DNA of 64,000 nucleotides from Kluyvera sp047971185 (GCF_047971185.1 NZ_JBKDZH010000109.1:1-64000); one strand, 5' to 3'. Numbered from the stretch's first letter, positions 43,045 through 52,892 are shown. Translations and numbers: made by a program. The notes: generated by a model from the sequence alone, not told the origin.

Positions 43045-46000
43045 TTAGTGATGCTCAACCTTGTGGCTGTGCTCAATGTCATCGCTCTTACGACTGAAGC
43101 GACGACGCACGACCACGAAGAACACCGGTACGAAGAAGATAGCCAGTACGGTCGCGGTGACCATCCCGCCCATTACGCCGGTACCTACGGCGTTCTGAGC
43201 GCCGGAGCCCGCGCCAGAGCTGATAACCAGCGGCATTACGCCGAGGATAAAGGCCAGCGAGGTCATCAGGATTGGACGCAGACGCATACGCACCGCTTCC
43301 AGCGTGGCCTCGATAAGACCTTTACCTTCTTTGTCCATCAGGTCTTTGGCGAACTCAACAATCAGGATGGCGTTCTTCGCCGATAGACCAATGGTGGTTA
43401 ACAGGCCCACCTGGAAGTAAACGTCGTTGGTCAAACCGCGCAGCGTTGCCGCCAGCAGCGCACCAACAACCCCCAGCGGAACCACCAGCATAACCGAGAA
43501 CGGAATCGACCAGCTCTCGTACAGCGCTGCCAGACAGAGGAAGACGACGATCAGTGAAATCGCGTACAGGGCAGGGGCCTGGTTACCGGACAGACGCTCC
43601 TGGTAGGACATCCCCGTCCAGTCGTAGCCGATACCCGCAGGCAGTTTACCCGCCAGCTCTTCCATCAGGTTCATGGCTTCACCGGTACTCTTACCTTCAG
43701 CCGCCTGACCCAGGATTTCCATGGATGGCAGACCGTTGTAACGTTCCAGACGCGGTGAACCGTACTCCCAGCGCGAGGTAGAGAAGGCCGAGAACGGCAC
43801 CATCTGACCATCGCTGCCGCGAACGTACCAGTTACCGATATCTTCCGGCAGCATGCGGTATTTCGCTTCGGACATCAGGTACACCTTCTTCACACGACCA
43901 CGGTCGATGAAGTCGTTGACGTAGCTACCGCCCCAGGCTGTGCCGAGAGTGGTATTGATGTCGCTGATAGAGACACCCAGCGCCTGCGCTTTTTCCTGAT
44001 CGATATCGATCTTGAACTGCGGCGTATCTTCCAGACCGTTAGGACGCACGCCGGTCAGCACGTCAGGGTGCTGGGCGATCATCCCGAACAGCTGGTTACG
44101 CGCCTGGGTCAGTTTTTCGTGGCCCAGACCTGCCTGGTCGATCAGCTGGAAGTCGAAGCCGGTAGCGGTACCCAGTTCGACGATGGCCGGCAGGTTAAAC
44201 GCGAACACCATCGCATCTTTAATCTGCGAGAAGTAGCCCATCGCACGGCCGGTAATCGCTTCAACCTTGTTTTCCGCGCCCGGACGTTGGCTCCAGTCTT
44301 TCAGCGACACGAACGCGATACCGGTGTTCTGGCCACGCCCCGCGAAGCCGAAGCCGTTTACGGCGAAGACGGATTCAACGTTGTCTTTCTCTTTGGTGAG
44401 ATAGTAATCGGTCATCTCATCCAGCACTTTCTGCGTACGTTCCTGGGTCGCCCCGGCAGGCAGCTGCGCCATGCTCAGGAATACGCCCTGGTCTTCGTCC
44501 GGCAGGAACGAGCTTGGCAGACGCACGAACAGGAAGGCCATGCCGACCACGATGATCAGATACAGCAGCAGGTAACGACCGGTGCTGCGCAGAATGTTGC
44601 CTACGCTATCGGTGTAGTGGTGCGTGCTCTTCTCAAACATGCGGTTAAACCAACCGAAGAAACCGGTGGTCGCGCCGTGGCTACCCTTCTGGATAGGTTT
44701 GAGCATGGTGGCGCACAGCGCTGGCGTCAGAATCAATGCCACCAGTACCGACAGCGCCATCGCGGAAACGATGGTGATGGAGAACTGGCGATAGATGGCC
44801 CCGGTGGAACCCCCGAAGAAGGCCATCGGGATAAATACCGCTGACAGCACCATCGCGATACCGACCAGGGCGCCCTGAATCTGGCCCATGGACTTACGCG
44901 TCGCTTCTTTTGGCGGCAGACCCTCTTCGGCCATCACACGCTCAACGTTCTCGACCACCACGATGGCGTCATCCACCAACAGGCCGATGGCGAGCACCAT
45001 CCCGAACATTGTCAGGGTGTTTATCGAGAAGCCGAACGCGGCAAGTACCGCAAAGGTCCCGAGCAGAACAACCGGTACCGCGATGGTTGGGATCAACGTC
45101 GCGCGGAAGTTTTGCAGGAACAGGTACATGACCAGGAACACCAGGATGATCGCTTCGACCAGCGTTTTCACTACTTCGTGAATCGAGATCTTAACGAACG
45201 GCGTGGTGTCGTACGGGTAAACAATTTTCAGACCTGACGGGAAGAACGGCTCCATTTTTTCCAGTTCAGCGCGAATGGCGTTCGCGGTGTCCAGAGCGTT
45301 GGCGCCGGTCGCCAGTTTAATCCCCAGACCGGAAGCCGGCTGGCCGTTAAACTTCGCTACCACGTCATAGTTTTCGCCGCCGAGTTCAATCTTCGCCACG
45401 TCACGCAGGCGAACCTGCGAACCGTCCTGATTCACCTTCAGCAGGATATTGCCGAACTGTTCGGTGTTGGTCAGACGGGTCTGCGCGATGATTGAGGCGT
45501 TCAGCTGCTGACCTTTCACCGGCGGCGTACCGCCTAACTGGCCGGCCGCGACCTGGGCGTTCTGCGCTTTCAGCGCGCTGATAACGTCAACCGGCGTCAG
45601 CTGGAAGTTATTCAGTTTGTTCGGATCCATCCAGATACGCATCGCGTACTGGGAACCGAACAGCTGAACGTCGCCCACGCCGCTGGTACGGCTGATGGCG
45701 TCCTTCATGTTGGCCGCCACGTAGTCGGAAATATCGTCCTGGTTCATGGTGCCGTTGGTGTTGATAACACCGACGACCATCAGGAAGCTGCTGGACGCTT
45801 TCTCAACGCTGATACCCTGCTGCTGAACTTCCTGCGGCAGAAGCGGCGTTGCCAGCGCGAGCTTGTTCTGTACCTGAACCTGAGCGATGTCCGGATCGGT
45901 ACCGGATTCGAAGGTCAGCGTAATGGTTGCGGTACCGGTGGAGTCGCCGTTGGAGGACATGTACATCAGGTGATCGATACCGTTCATGTTCTGTTCGATA

Positions 46001-46191
46001 ACCTGAGTAACAGTGTTCTGCACCGTTTCGGCGTCAGCCCCGGGGTACATGGCCGTGATCGAAATCGCAGGCGGCGCAATCGTCGGATATTGCGCTACCG
46101 GCAATTTGAGGATCGATAGCCCCCCAGCCAGCATGATTATGATGGCGATCACCCATGCAAATATCGGGCGATCGATAAAGAAATTAGGCAT
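43045..46191 (-). CDS. acrB: Multidrug efflux RND transporter permease AcrB
   Basis: 1048 residues (E. coli 1049). Twelve membrane helices in two halves, each with a large periplasmic porter/docking loop. The proton-relay aspartates appear in AIGLLVDDAIVVVENVERV, and the helix-10/11 Lys and Arg partners are present (GLSAKNAILIVEFAKDLM, RMRLRPILMTS). It forms the trimeric pump of AcrAB-TolC, exporting drugs, dyes and bile salts. It is 22 nt downstream of acrA. Confidence 0.98.
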   Translation of the reverse strand: MPNFFIDRPIFAWVIAIIIMLAGGLSILKLPVAQYPTIAPPAISITAMYPGADAETVQNTVTQVIEQNMNGIDHLMYMSSNGDSTGTATITLTFESGTDPDIAQVQVQNKLALATPLLPQEVQQQGISVEKASSSFLMVVGVINTNGTMNQDDISDYVAANMKDAISRTSGVGDVQLFGSQYAMRIWMDPNKLNNFQLTPVDVISALKAQNAQVAAGQLGGTPPVKGQQLNASIIAQTRLTNTEQFGNILLKVNQDGSQVRLRDVAKIELGGENYDVVAKFNGQPASGLGIKLATGANALDTANAIRAELEKMEPFFPSGLKIVYPYDTTPFVKISIHEVVKTLVEAIILVFLVMYLFLQNFRATLIPTIAVPVVLLGTFAVLAAFGFSINTLTMFGMVLAIGLLVDDAIVVVENVERVMAEEGLPPKEATRKSMGQIQGALVGIAMVLSAVFIPMAFFGGSTGAIYRQFSITIVSAMALSVLVALILTPALCATMLKPIQKGSHGATTGFFGWFNRMFEKSTHHYTDSVGNILRSTGRYLLLYLIIVVGMAFLFVRLPSSFLPDEDQGVFLSMAQLPAGATQERTQKVLDEMTDYYLTKEKDNVESVFAVNGFGFAGRGQNTGIAFVSLKDWSQRPGAENKVEAITGRAMGYFSQIKDAMVFAFNLPAIVELGTATGFDFQLIDQAGLGHEKLTQARNQLFGMIAQHPDVLTGVRPNGLEDTPQFKIDIDQEKAQALGVSISDINTTLGTAWGGSYVNDFIDRGRVKKVYLMSEAKYRMLPEDIGNWYVRGSDGQMVPFSAFSTSRWEYGSPRLERYNGLPSMEILGQAAEGKSTGEAMNLMEELAGKLPAGIGYDWTGMSYQERLSGNQAPALYAISLIVVFLCLAALYESWSIPFSVMLVVPLGVVGALLAATLRGLTNDVYFQVGLLTTIGLSAKNAILIVEFAKDLMDKEGKGLIEATLEAVRMRLRPILMTSLAFILGVMPLVISSGAGSGAQNAVGTGVMGGMVTATVLAIFFVPVFFVVVRRRFSRKSDDIEHSHKVEHH

Positions 46192-46213
46192 GTCTTAACG
46201 GCTCCTGTTTAAG

Positions 46214-47410
46214 TTAAGACTTGGATTGTTCTGACTGAGCAGCGCCTGCTGCGGCTTGCTGTTTATCGTCAGAAGTGACTTCCTGGGCTTTTACCTGCAC
46301 ACCAGGTTTCACTTTTTGCAGACCGGTGATGATGACGCGATCGCCATCTTTCAGGCCGTCGGTAACTAACCATTTATCGCCAATCGCCTGTGAAGCAACA
46401 ATCTGGCGGGTTTCCACTTTGTCGCCTTCGCCGATCACCAGCGCGCTCGCATCGCCGCGCGGCGTACGGGTCACGCCCTGCTGAGGGACCAGCAGCGCCG
46501 TTGGATTGGTACCTTCTTCCAGACGCGCACGCACGAACATACCCGGCAGCAGCGTATGGTCAGGGTTCGGGAAGACCGCACGCAGCGTGATAGAACCGGT
46601 GGTCTGATCGACGGTGACGTCAGAGAACTCTAAGGTACCGCTCTGCGGATATTTGATGCCGTCGTTGGTCACCAGATCCACTTTTGCTTTACCGTTTTCC
46701 TGCTTCAGTTTGCCGTCGGCCAGCTCCTGCTTCAGGCGCAGGAAATCGTTGCTGGACTGGGTCACGTCAACGTAGATAGGGTCAAGCTGCTGTACGGTTG
46801 CCAGCGCGGTGGTCTGACCGTTCTGCACCAGTGCGCCTTCGGTGACCGACGATTTACCAATGCGGCCGCTGATAGGGGAGGTCACTTTGGTGTAAGCCAG
46901 GTTGATACGCGCAGTTTCTACCGCGGCCTTCGCCGCAACGACGGCTGCGTTCGCCTGCTGGGCATCCGCGACGGCAGAATCATAATCCTGACGGCTGATG
47001 TACTGGGTACCCAACAGTTTGGAGTAACGGTTGACGGTCAGCTTAGCAATGCTCGCTGCGGCTTCCGCTTTGGCGAGATCGCCTTTCGCGCTTTCATAAG
47101 ACGCCTGATAGGTTGCTGGATCAATCTGATACAGCGACTCACCCGCTTTGATTTCGCCACCTTCGGTAAAGTTACGCTTCAGGATAATGCCGCTAACCTG
47201 CGGGCGAACTTCTGCGATGCGAAAGGCGCTGGTACGGCCAGGGAGTTCTGTCGTGATTACAAGAGGTTCAGATTTGAGCGTCACAACGCCCACTTCCGGC
47301 ATTTGTTGTGCTCCTTGCTGAGCTGGTTTGTCGTCACATCCTGTTAGCGCTAAGCTGCCTGAGAGCATCAGAACGACCGCCAGAGGCGTTAACCCTCTGT
47401 TTTTGTTCAT
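46214..47410 (-). CDS. acrA: Multidrug efflux membrane-fusion lipoprotein AcrA
   Basis: 398 residues from ATG 47410 (MNKNRGLTPLAVVLM). A lipobox LTGC at about 22-25 follows the signal. The lipoyl half-motifs (PQVSGIILKRNF, TKVTSPISGRIGKS) flank an alpha-helical hairpin of about 100-170, followed by beta-barrel and membrane-proximal domains. It bridges AcrB and TolC. First gene of acrAB, divergent from acrR. Confidence 0.98.
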   Translation of the reverse strand: MNKNRGLTPLAVVLMLSGSLALTGCDDKPAQQGAQQMPEVGVVTLKSEPLVITTELPGRTSAFRIAEVRPQVSGIILKRNFTEGGEIKAGESLYQIDPATYQASYESAKGDLAKAEAAASIAKLTVNRYSKLLGTQYISRQDYDSAVADAQQANAAVVAAKAAVETARINLAYTKVTSPISGRIGKSSVTEGALVQNGQTTALATVQQLDPIYVDVTQSSNDFLRLKQELADGKLKQENGKAKVDLVTNDGIKYPQSGTLEFSDVTVDQTTGSITLRAVFPNPDHTLLPGMFVRARLEEGTNPTALLVPQQGVTRTPRGDASALVIGEGDKVETRQIVASQAIGDKWLVTDGLKDGDRVIITGLQKVKPGVQVKAQEVTSDDKQQAAAGAAQSEQSKS

Positions 47411-47500
47411 ATGTAAACCTCGAGTGTCCGATTTCAAATTGATCAATGGAACAAGCGTCCACAAACCCATTGCTGCGTTTGTATTATCGTCATGCTATGG

Positions 47501-47524
47501 TACATACATTCATAAATGTATGTA
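47501..47524. promoter_or_regulatory. AcrR operator in the acrA/acrR divergent region
   Basis: TACATACATT (47501-47510) and AATGTATGTA (47515-47524) form a perfect inverted repeat with a 4-nt centre. This is the same dyad as the known AcrR site of E. coli except in the centre. It covers the acrAB promoter region and lies 28 nt before acrR. Confidence 0.92.
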
Positions 47525-47552
47525 AATCTAACCCCTGCAATTTCACTGACCT

Positions 47553-48197
47553 ATGGCACGAAAAACCAAAGAACAAGCGCAAGCTACGCGTCAGCACATA
47601 CTGGATGTTGCCCTACGGTTGTTCTCACAGCAGGGGGTATCATCTACTTCACTCGCCGAGATTGCAAAAGCGGCCGGGGTGACGCGCGGGGCAATCTACT
47701 GGCATTTTAAGGATAAGTCGGATCTCTTTAACGAAATCTGGGCGTTATCAGAGTCCAGCATCAGCGATCTTGAGATTGAGTATCGGGCAAAATTCCCGGG
47801 CGATCCACTCTCAGTTTTAAGGGAAATCCTGGTTTACATTCTGGAAGCCACCGTCATTGAAGAACGCCGACGCCTGATGATGGAAATCATTTTTCACAAA
47901 TGTGAGTTTGTCGGCGAAATGGCCGTAGTGCAACAGGCACAGCGTAATTTATGTTTAGAAAGTTACGACCGGATTGAACAGACGTTAAATGACTGTGTCA
48001 CCGCCAACGTATTACCGGCCAATCTGTTAAGCCGTCGGGCGGCCATTCTCACCCGCAGCTATATTTCCGGGCTGATGGAAAACTGGCTGTTTGCCCCGGC
48101 GTCCTTCGACCTCCGCGCTGAGGCGCGGGCTTACGTTGCTATTCTGCTCGAGATGTATCAATTTTGCCCGACGCTGCGCGGTGAAACCCCGGAATAA
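47553..48197 (+). CDS. acrR: TetR-family repressor AcrR
   Basis: 214 residues, full length, with no frameshift or early stop. The TetR helix-turn-helix (about 10-56: VSSTSLAEIAKAAGVTRGAI followed by YWHFKDKSDLF) is intact, and the C-terminal ligand domain is conserved. It represses acrAB and itself, relieved by many drugs. Because the gene and its operator look intact, acrAB overexpression through acrR loss is not expected. Confidence 0.97.
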   Translation: MARKTKEQAQATRQHILDVALRLFSQQGVSSTSLAEIAKAAGVTRGAIYWHFKDKSDLFNEIWALSESSISDLEIEYRAKFPGDPLSVLREILVYILEATVIEERRRLMMEIIFHKCEFVGEMAVVQQAQRNLCLESYDRIEQTLNDCVTANVLPANLLSRRAAILTRSYISGLMENWLFAPASFDLRAEARAYVAILLEMYQFCPTLRGETPE

Positions 48198-48323
48198 GCC
48201 TGCTTAAATTACCAGGAATAATCCTGGATTCTCTGGCTTTTCGCCTGTAACCAGAAGTGCTATTCTGCGCGGGCGTTTATCCCCGGTTTTTCACCGGCTT
48301 TAGCAACCACTCATGTTAAAATT

Positions 48324-51300
48324 ATGCTGCATAATATCCGCCCTCGGGGCACGATTTCCGCATTCTTCATTATTGCTGTCTGCTTTCTTTTCACGATAGC
48401 GACGGCGCAGGCGCGCGCGCTCAACGGCAATGATATTCCGGACCGCGCCGATATTCAGGATCAGCTTAGTTCACTCAATAATAAAAAAGACCTGACGCCG
48501 CAGGAAAAGCTGGTGCAGCAGGATTTAACGGAAACCCTGCAGCTGCTGGATAAAATCGACAACGTGAAGGCGGAAACCGCCGCACTGCAAAAGCAGGTCG
48601 ATCAGGCGCCGCTGAAGCTGCGTCAGGCCACCGATAATCTCAACGCCCTGAGCGATGTCGATAATGACGATGAAACGCGTAAAACGCTGAGCACGCTGTC
48701 GCTGCGCCAGCTGGAAGCTCGTGTCTCGCAGGCCGTTGACGATCTGCAAAATGCGCAAAACGATCTGGCCACTTACAACAGCCAGCTCGTGTCGCTGCAA
48801 ACCCAGCCGGAGCGCGTGCAGAATGCCATGAACTCGGCATCACAGCAGCTTCTGCAGGTGCGCAATAGCCTCAACGCGAACACCGTTGGCGATGGGCTAC
48901 GCCCCACCCAGCAGACGATGCTACAGGTCCAAAAAACGCTGCTCGACGCGGAGATTGAGCTGCAGCGTAAAAGCCTCGCCAGCAATACCTCTTTGCAGGA
49001 TACCCTGCAAAAACAGCGCGACTACGTGACCGCCTACAGCACCCGCCTCGAGCACCAGCTTCAGCTGCTGCAGGAAGCGGTGAACAGCAAGCGCCTGACG
49101 CTGACGGAAAAAACCGCCGCCGAAAACGCCTCGCCGGAAGAGACCGCCCGCATCCAGGGCAATCCGCTGGTGAAGCAGGAGCTGGAGATTAACCATCAGC
49201 TAAGCCAGAAGCTGATTACCGCCACCGAAAGCGGCAATCAATTGGTGCAGCAGAATATCAGGGTCAAAACCTGGCTCGACCGCGCGCTGCAATCCGAGCG
49301 CAACGTTAAAGAGCAGATCGCCGTCCTGAAGGGCAGCCTGCTGCTGTCGCGCATCCTTTATCAACAGCAGCAGACGCTGCCGTCGGCGGACGAGCTGGAG
49401 GATATGACCACCCGCATTGCCGACCTGCGCCTCGAGCAGTTCGAGATTAACCAGCAGCGCGATGCCCTGTTCCAGAGCGATGAATTTGTCGCCAAACTGG
49501 AAGAAGGGCACAGCAGTGAGGTGGACAGTGAAGTCCACGATGCGCTGCTGCAAATTGTCGACGCGCGCCGTGAAATGCTCGATCTGATTAATAAACAGCT
49601 GGGCACCCAGCTGATGATGGCCATCAACCTGCAAATCAACCAGCAGCAGCTGATGAGCGTATCAAAAAGCCTGAAATCGATTCTTACTCAGCAAATCTTC
49701 TGGGTAAACAGCAACCGACCGATGGACTGGGACTGGATAAAATCGTTCCCGGGGGCGCTGAAAGATCAGTTTAAGTCGATGAAAATCACCGTGAACTGGG
49801 AGAAAGCGTGGCCGGCGGTGTTTGTCGCTTTCCTTGCTGGCCTACCGCTGCTGCTGATTGCCGGGCTGATTCGCTGGCGGCTGCAGTGGCTGCGTAACTA
49901 CCAGGATAAACTGGGCGATCAGGTGGGCAATCTGCGTAACGACAGCCAGCTGCACACGCCGAAGGCTATCCTGATCGATCTCATCCGGGCGCTGCCGGTG
50001 GTACTGCTGATTCTGGCGGTGGGGCTGATTTTGCTCACCATGCAGCTCAACATCAGCCCGCTGCTGTGGGCGTTCAGTAAAAAGCTGGCGATTTTCTGGC
50101 TGGTGTTTGGTCTGTGCTGGAAAGTGCTGGAGAAAAACGGTGTCGCCGTCCGCCACTTCAATATGCCGGAGCAACTGACCAGCCACTGGCGTCGGCAGAT
50201 TGTGCGCATCAGCCTGGCGCTGCTGCCGCTGCACTTCTGGTCGGTGGTATCCGAGCTTTCACCGCTGAATCTGATGGATGACGTGCTGGGGCAGTTTGTG
50301 ATTATGCTCAACCTGCTGGTGATTGCGACGCTGATGTGGCCGATGTGCCGCGAAAGCTGGCGCGATAAGGAATCACACCGCCTGCGGCTGATCACCATGA
50401 CCGTGCTGGCGCTGGTGCCGGTCGGCCTGATGGTGCTGACCGCCACCGGTTATTTCTATACCACGCTGCGCCTGTCCGGCCGCTGGATTGAAACCGTCTA
50501 TCTGGTTATCTTCTGGAACCTGCTTTATCAGACCGTTCTGCGCGGGCTGAGCGTCGCGGCCCGCCGTATCGCCTACCGCCGTGCGGTCGCCCGTCGGCAG
50601 AATATGGTGAAAGAGGGGGCTGAAGGCGCCGAGCCGCAGGAAGAACCGGCCATTGCGCTGGAACAGATTAACCAGCAGACGCTGCGTATCACCATGCTGG
50701 TGATGGTGGCGCTGTTTGGCGTGATGTTCTGGGCCATCTGGTCGGACTTAATTACCGTCTTTAGCTATCTCGACAGCATCACCCTGTGGCACTACAACGG
50801 TACCGAAGCCGGGGCCAGCGTGGTGAAAAACGTCACCCTGGGCAGCATGCTGTTCGCCGTCATCGCTTCGATGGTGGCCTGGGCGCTGATCCGCAACTTG
50901 CCGGGGCTGCTGGAAGTGCTGGTGCTCTCGCGGCTGAACATGCGCCAGGGGGCCTCCTACGCCATCACCACCATTCTGAACTATGTGATTATCGCCGTCG
51001 GCGCGATGACCGTGTTCGGCTCGCTGGGCGTCTCGTGGGACAAACTGCAGTGGCTGGCCGCCGCGCTGTCGGTCGGCCTTGGTTTTGGTTTGCAGGAGAT
51101 TTTCGGTAACTTTGTTTCCGGCCTGATTATTCTGTTCGAACGCCCGGTACGTATCGGCGATACGGTGACGATTGGCACCTACTCCGGCACGGTCAGCAAG
51201 ATCCGCATCCGCGCGACCACCATCACCGACTTCGATCGTAAAGAGGTGATCATCCCGAACAAGGCGTTTGTCACCGAGCGTCTGATCAACTGGTCGCTCA

Positions 51301-51674
51301 GCGATACCATCACCCGCGTGGTGATCCGCCTCGGCGTTGCCTACGGATCGGATCTGGCCAAAGTGAAAGAGGTGCTGCTGAAAGCGGCGATGGAGCATCC
51401 GAAGGTGATGCACGATCCGGAACCGTCGGTGTTCTTTACCGCCTTTGGCGCCAGTACGCTGGATCACGAACTGCGTCTGTACGTGCGTGAACTGCGCGAT
51501 CGCAGCTACACCGTCGATGAACTGAACCGCACTATCGATCGTCTGTGTCGCGAGAACGACATCAATATCGCCTTCAACCAGCTGGAAGTGCATCTGCATA
51601 ATGAGAAGGGCGATGAGGTGACGGAAGTGAAGCGCGACGGTAAAAATGATGGCAAAGATATGATTGCCGATTAA
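48324..51674 (+). CDS. mscK: Potassium-dependent mechanosensitive channel MscK
   Basis: 1116 residues (E. coli 1120). Signal sequence with cleavage near ARA, then a long periplasmic coiled-coil region (about 50-480). Multiple membrane helices follow from 495 onward. The MscS-type pore and beta domain at the C-terminus have LSVGLGFGLQEIFGNFVSGLIILFERPVRIGD split across helix TM3 and the beta domain. It opens under membrane tension and K+ to release solutes. Start ATG 48324 is in frame with the signal; the ATG at 48313 is not. A terminator follows at 51683. Confidence 0.96.
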   Translation: MLHNIRPRGTISAFFIIAVCFLFTIATAQARALNGNDIPDRADIQDQLSSLNNKKDLTPQEKLVQQDLTETLQLLDKIDNVKAETAALQKQVDQAPLKLRQATDNLNALSDVDNDDETRKTLSTLSLRQLEARVSQAVDDLQNAQNDLATYNSQLVSLQTQPERVQNAMNSASQQLLQVRNSLNANTVGDGLRPTQQTMLQVQKTLLDAEIELQRKSLASNTSLQDTLQKQRDYVTAYSTRLEHQLQLLQEAVNSKRLTLTEKTAAENASPEETARIQGNPLVKQELEINHQLSQKLITATESGNQLVQQNIRVKTWLDRALQSERNVKEQIAVLKGSLLLSRILYQQQQTLPSADELEDMTTRIADLRLEQFEINQQRDALFQSDEFVAKLEEGHSSEVDSEVHDALLQIVDARREMLDLINKQLGTQLMMAINLQINQQQLMSVSKSLKSILTQQIFWVNSNRPMDWDWIKSFPGALKDQFKSMKITVNWEKAWPAVFVAFLAGLPLLLIAGLIRWRLQWLRNYQDKLGDQVGNLRNDSQLHTPKAILIDLIRALPVVLLILAVGLILLTMQLNISPLLWAFSKKLAIFWLVFGLCWKVLEKNGVAVRHFNMPEQLTSHWRRQIVRISLALLPLHFWSVVSELSPLNLMDDVLGQFVIMLNLLVIATLMWPMCRESWRDKESHRLRLITMTVLALVPVGLMVLTATGYFYTTLRLSGRWIETVYLVIFWNLLYQTVLRGLSVAARRIAYRRAVARRQNMVKEGAEGAEPQEEPAIALEQINQQTLRITMLVMVALFGVMFWAIWSDLITVFSYLDSITLWHYNGTEAGASVVKNVTLGSMLFAVIASMVAWALIRNLPGLLEVLVLSRLNMRQGASYAITTILNYVIIAVGAMTVFGSLGVSWDKLQWLAAALSVGLGFGLQEIFGNFVSGLIILFERPVRIGDTVTIGTYSGTVSKIRIRATTITDFDRKEVIIPNKAFVTERLINWSLSDTITRVVIRLGVAYGSDLAKVKEVLLKAAMEHPKVMHDPEPSVFFTAFGASTLDHELRLYVRELRDRSYTVDELNRTIDRLCRENDINIAFNQLEVHLHNEKGDEVTEVKRDGKNDGKDMIAD

Positions 51675-51682
51675 GAGCAGAA

Positions 51683-51707
51683 AGGGCGACACGGGTCGCC
51701 CTGTTTT
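51683..51707 (+). terminator. Terminator between mscK and rpn
   Basis: AGGGCGAC (51683-51690) pairs with GTCGCCCT (51695-51702), followed by GTTTTATT. It touches the stop of the convergent rpn gene. Confidence 0.75.
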
Positions 51708-51960
51708 ATTCTGCGGCGGTAGCCAGATCGTCGGCGCTTAAACCGGTTAGCTGGGTAATCAGCGTGATTGATAACCCGGCGTTCAACATATTGTGGGCAA
51801 TTTTATACGCCTCCTCCCGACGACCCATGGCTTCGCCTTGTTCAATCCCTTGTTCAATTCCTTGCACGATCCCTTGCTTACGTCCTTTTCCGGCAAGCCA
51901 TTCCGCAATCGTCATCAGCTGTTCCTCGTGCTGTGGCGAATATTCTCCCAGTGTCGACAT
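51706..51960 (-). CDS. Candidate internally initiated C-terminal fragment of Rpn (RpnS-like antitoxin)
   Basis: Inside rpn and in the same frame, ATG 51960 (MSTLGEYSPQHEEQLMTIAE) is preceded seven nt upstream by AAGGA (51968-51972). This would give an 84-residue protein covering the Gly-Ile-Gln repeats and the C-terminal helical domain, without the nuclease domain. In E. coli, rpn genes are reported to encode a small in-frame protein that inhibits the full-length toxin. The size and ribosome site here fit that model, but expression is inferred. Confidence 0.55.
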   Translation of the reverse strand: MSTLGEYSPQHEEQLMTIAEWLAGKGRKQGIVQGIEQGIEQGEAMGRREEAYKIAHNMLNAGLSITLITQLTGLSADDLATAAE

Positions 51961-52641
51961 GAGCTTTTCCTTGTGCTGTGAGTGGCCTGACTGCAGCATA
52001 TAACTAATCAGCGCCTTTAACTGTGGTGCGGTTAACCAATTTTCAACCAGTAGCGCCCCCAGTTGCTCCTGTAAGGTCGCCAGATCGCGCTGGCGAATAT
52101 GTTTTAACAGCAATTCCAGCATCGCCATTCTGCGGTGGGTCATAATTTCGCTATCCGGTACCACGGTAATATCAATCAGCGGGAAATCCTGCGTGTACAA
52201 GCGGGTCGCTATCTCGGGGTCGGCAAACAGCGCCAGCCAGTTCAGATGAAACGGCCAGGGGCTGGTGCTGCCGTGATAAAAGAGCATAGGGATGACCAGC
52301 GGTAAGGTATCGTGACCCGCGTCGAGATGCTGCTGCATGGCGGCGATGGCATAGCGCATCAGGCGAAAGGGCATCAGTTTATCCGTTGTACTCTGGTGTT
52401 CGATCAGCACATAGATATAGCCGGGGCCGTCGCAGGTCTGTAGCGAGTAGAGAATATCGGAATGGCTGGCACGCAGGCTCTCTTCCACGAAGCTGCTGGA
52501 AGTCAGCCGTAGCGTCGCCAGATTACAGCGCGATAAAAGCGCCTGAGGAAGATGCACCTGTAAAAAATCGAGCGCTATCGCTTTGTGACGTAAGAGCTGT
52601 TTAAAAATGGCGTCGTGCGGCGTTGTTGAAAAGATATCCAT
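51706..52641 (-). CDS. rpn: Rpn family recombination-promoting nuclease/putative transposase
   Basis: 311 residues of the PF04754 (transposase_31) PD-(D/E)XK family. The N-terminus MDIFSTTPHDAIFKQLLRHKAIALDFLQ is diagnostic. The active-site motifs are SDILYSL (Asp) and YVLIEHQST (Glu-x-Gln). The C-terminal third carries GIxQ tandem repeats. Rpn proteins are DNA endonucleases, linked in E. coli to recombination and phage defence. The gene sits between mscK and rsmS, where E. coli has none, so it is an accessory insertion. A probable internal start encodes a C-terminal fragment. Confidence 0.88.
   Translation of the reverse strand: MDIFSTTPHDAIFKQLLRHKAIALDFLQVHLPQALLSRCNLATLRLTSSSFVEESLRASHSDILYSLQTCDGPGYIYVLIEHQSTTDKLMPFRLMRYAIAAMQQHLDAGHDTLPLVIPMLFYHGSTSPWPFHLNWLALFADPEIATRLYTQDFPLIDITVVPDSEIMTHRRMAMLELLLKHIRQRDLATLQEQLGALLVENWLTAPQLKALISYMLQSGHSQHKEKLMSTLGEYSPQHEEQLMTIAEWLAGKGRKQGIVQGIEQGIEQGEAMGRREEAYKIAHNMLNAGLSITLITQLTGLSADDLATAAE
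51836..51877 (-). repeat. 12-bp tandem repeats within rpn
   Basis: Three and a half copies of CCTTGTTCAATC-like units (51836, 51848, 51860, 51872), with the first two differing by one base. They encode repeated Gly-Ile-Glu-Gln-type residues in the C-terminal part. Repeat units are multiples of three, so copy number can change without a frameshift. Confidence 0.8.
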
Positions 52642-52723
52642 GATGTTCCGTCATCGTATTGCCCATCGATGGCGAGAAATCTGCCACAGACGATGACGGA
52701 GCCGCAGCTACCCGATCGCCGTT

Positions 52724-52882
52724 TTACGAGGCGTCTTCCGCGTTTTTTAACTTGTTGATGTAATCATTGCGCACCATCTCCAGCGCGCTTAGCACAATTT
52801 CCGGGGCGATTTGGTTGCTCTCCAGCAGCGCAATCAGATCGACCGCCAGCTTGACGTCATCGGGGGCGTTTTCCAGCGACAT
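52724..52882 (-). CDS. rsmS: RsmS/YbaM family small protein (PriC partner)
   Basis: 52 residues from ATG 52882 (MSLENAPDDVKLAVDLIALLES), aligned with the 53-residue E. coli YbaM. Entirely helical. It lies 10 nt downstream of priC on the same strand, with GGAGAAAC before the ATG, so the two are coupled. In Pectobacterium it was named for an effect on secondary metabolism. Its pairing with PriC suggests a role in replication restart. Confidence 0.92.
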   Translation of the reverse strand: MSLENAPDDVKLAVDLIALLESNQIAPEIVLSALEMVRNDYINKLKNAEDAS

Positions 52883-52892
52883 AGTTTCTCCT

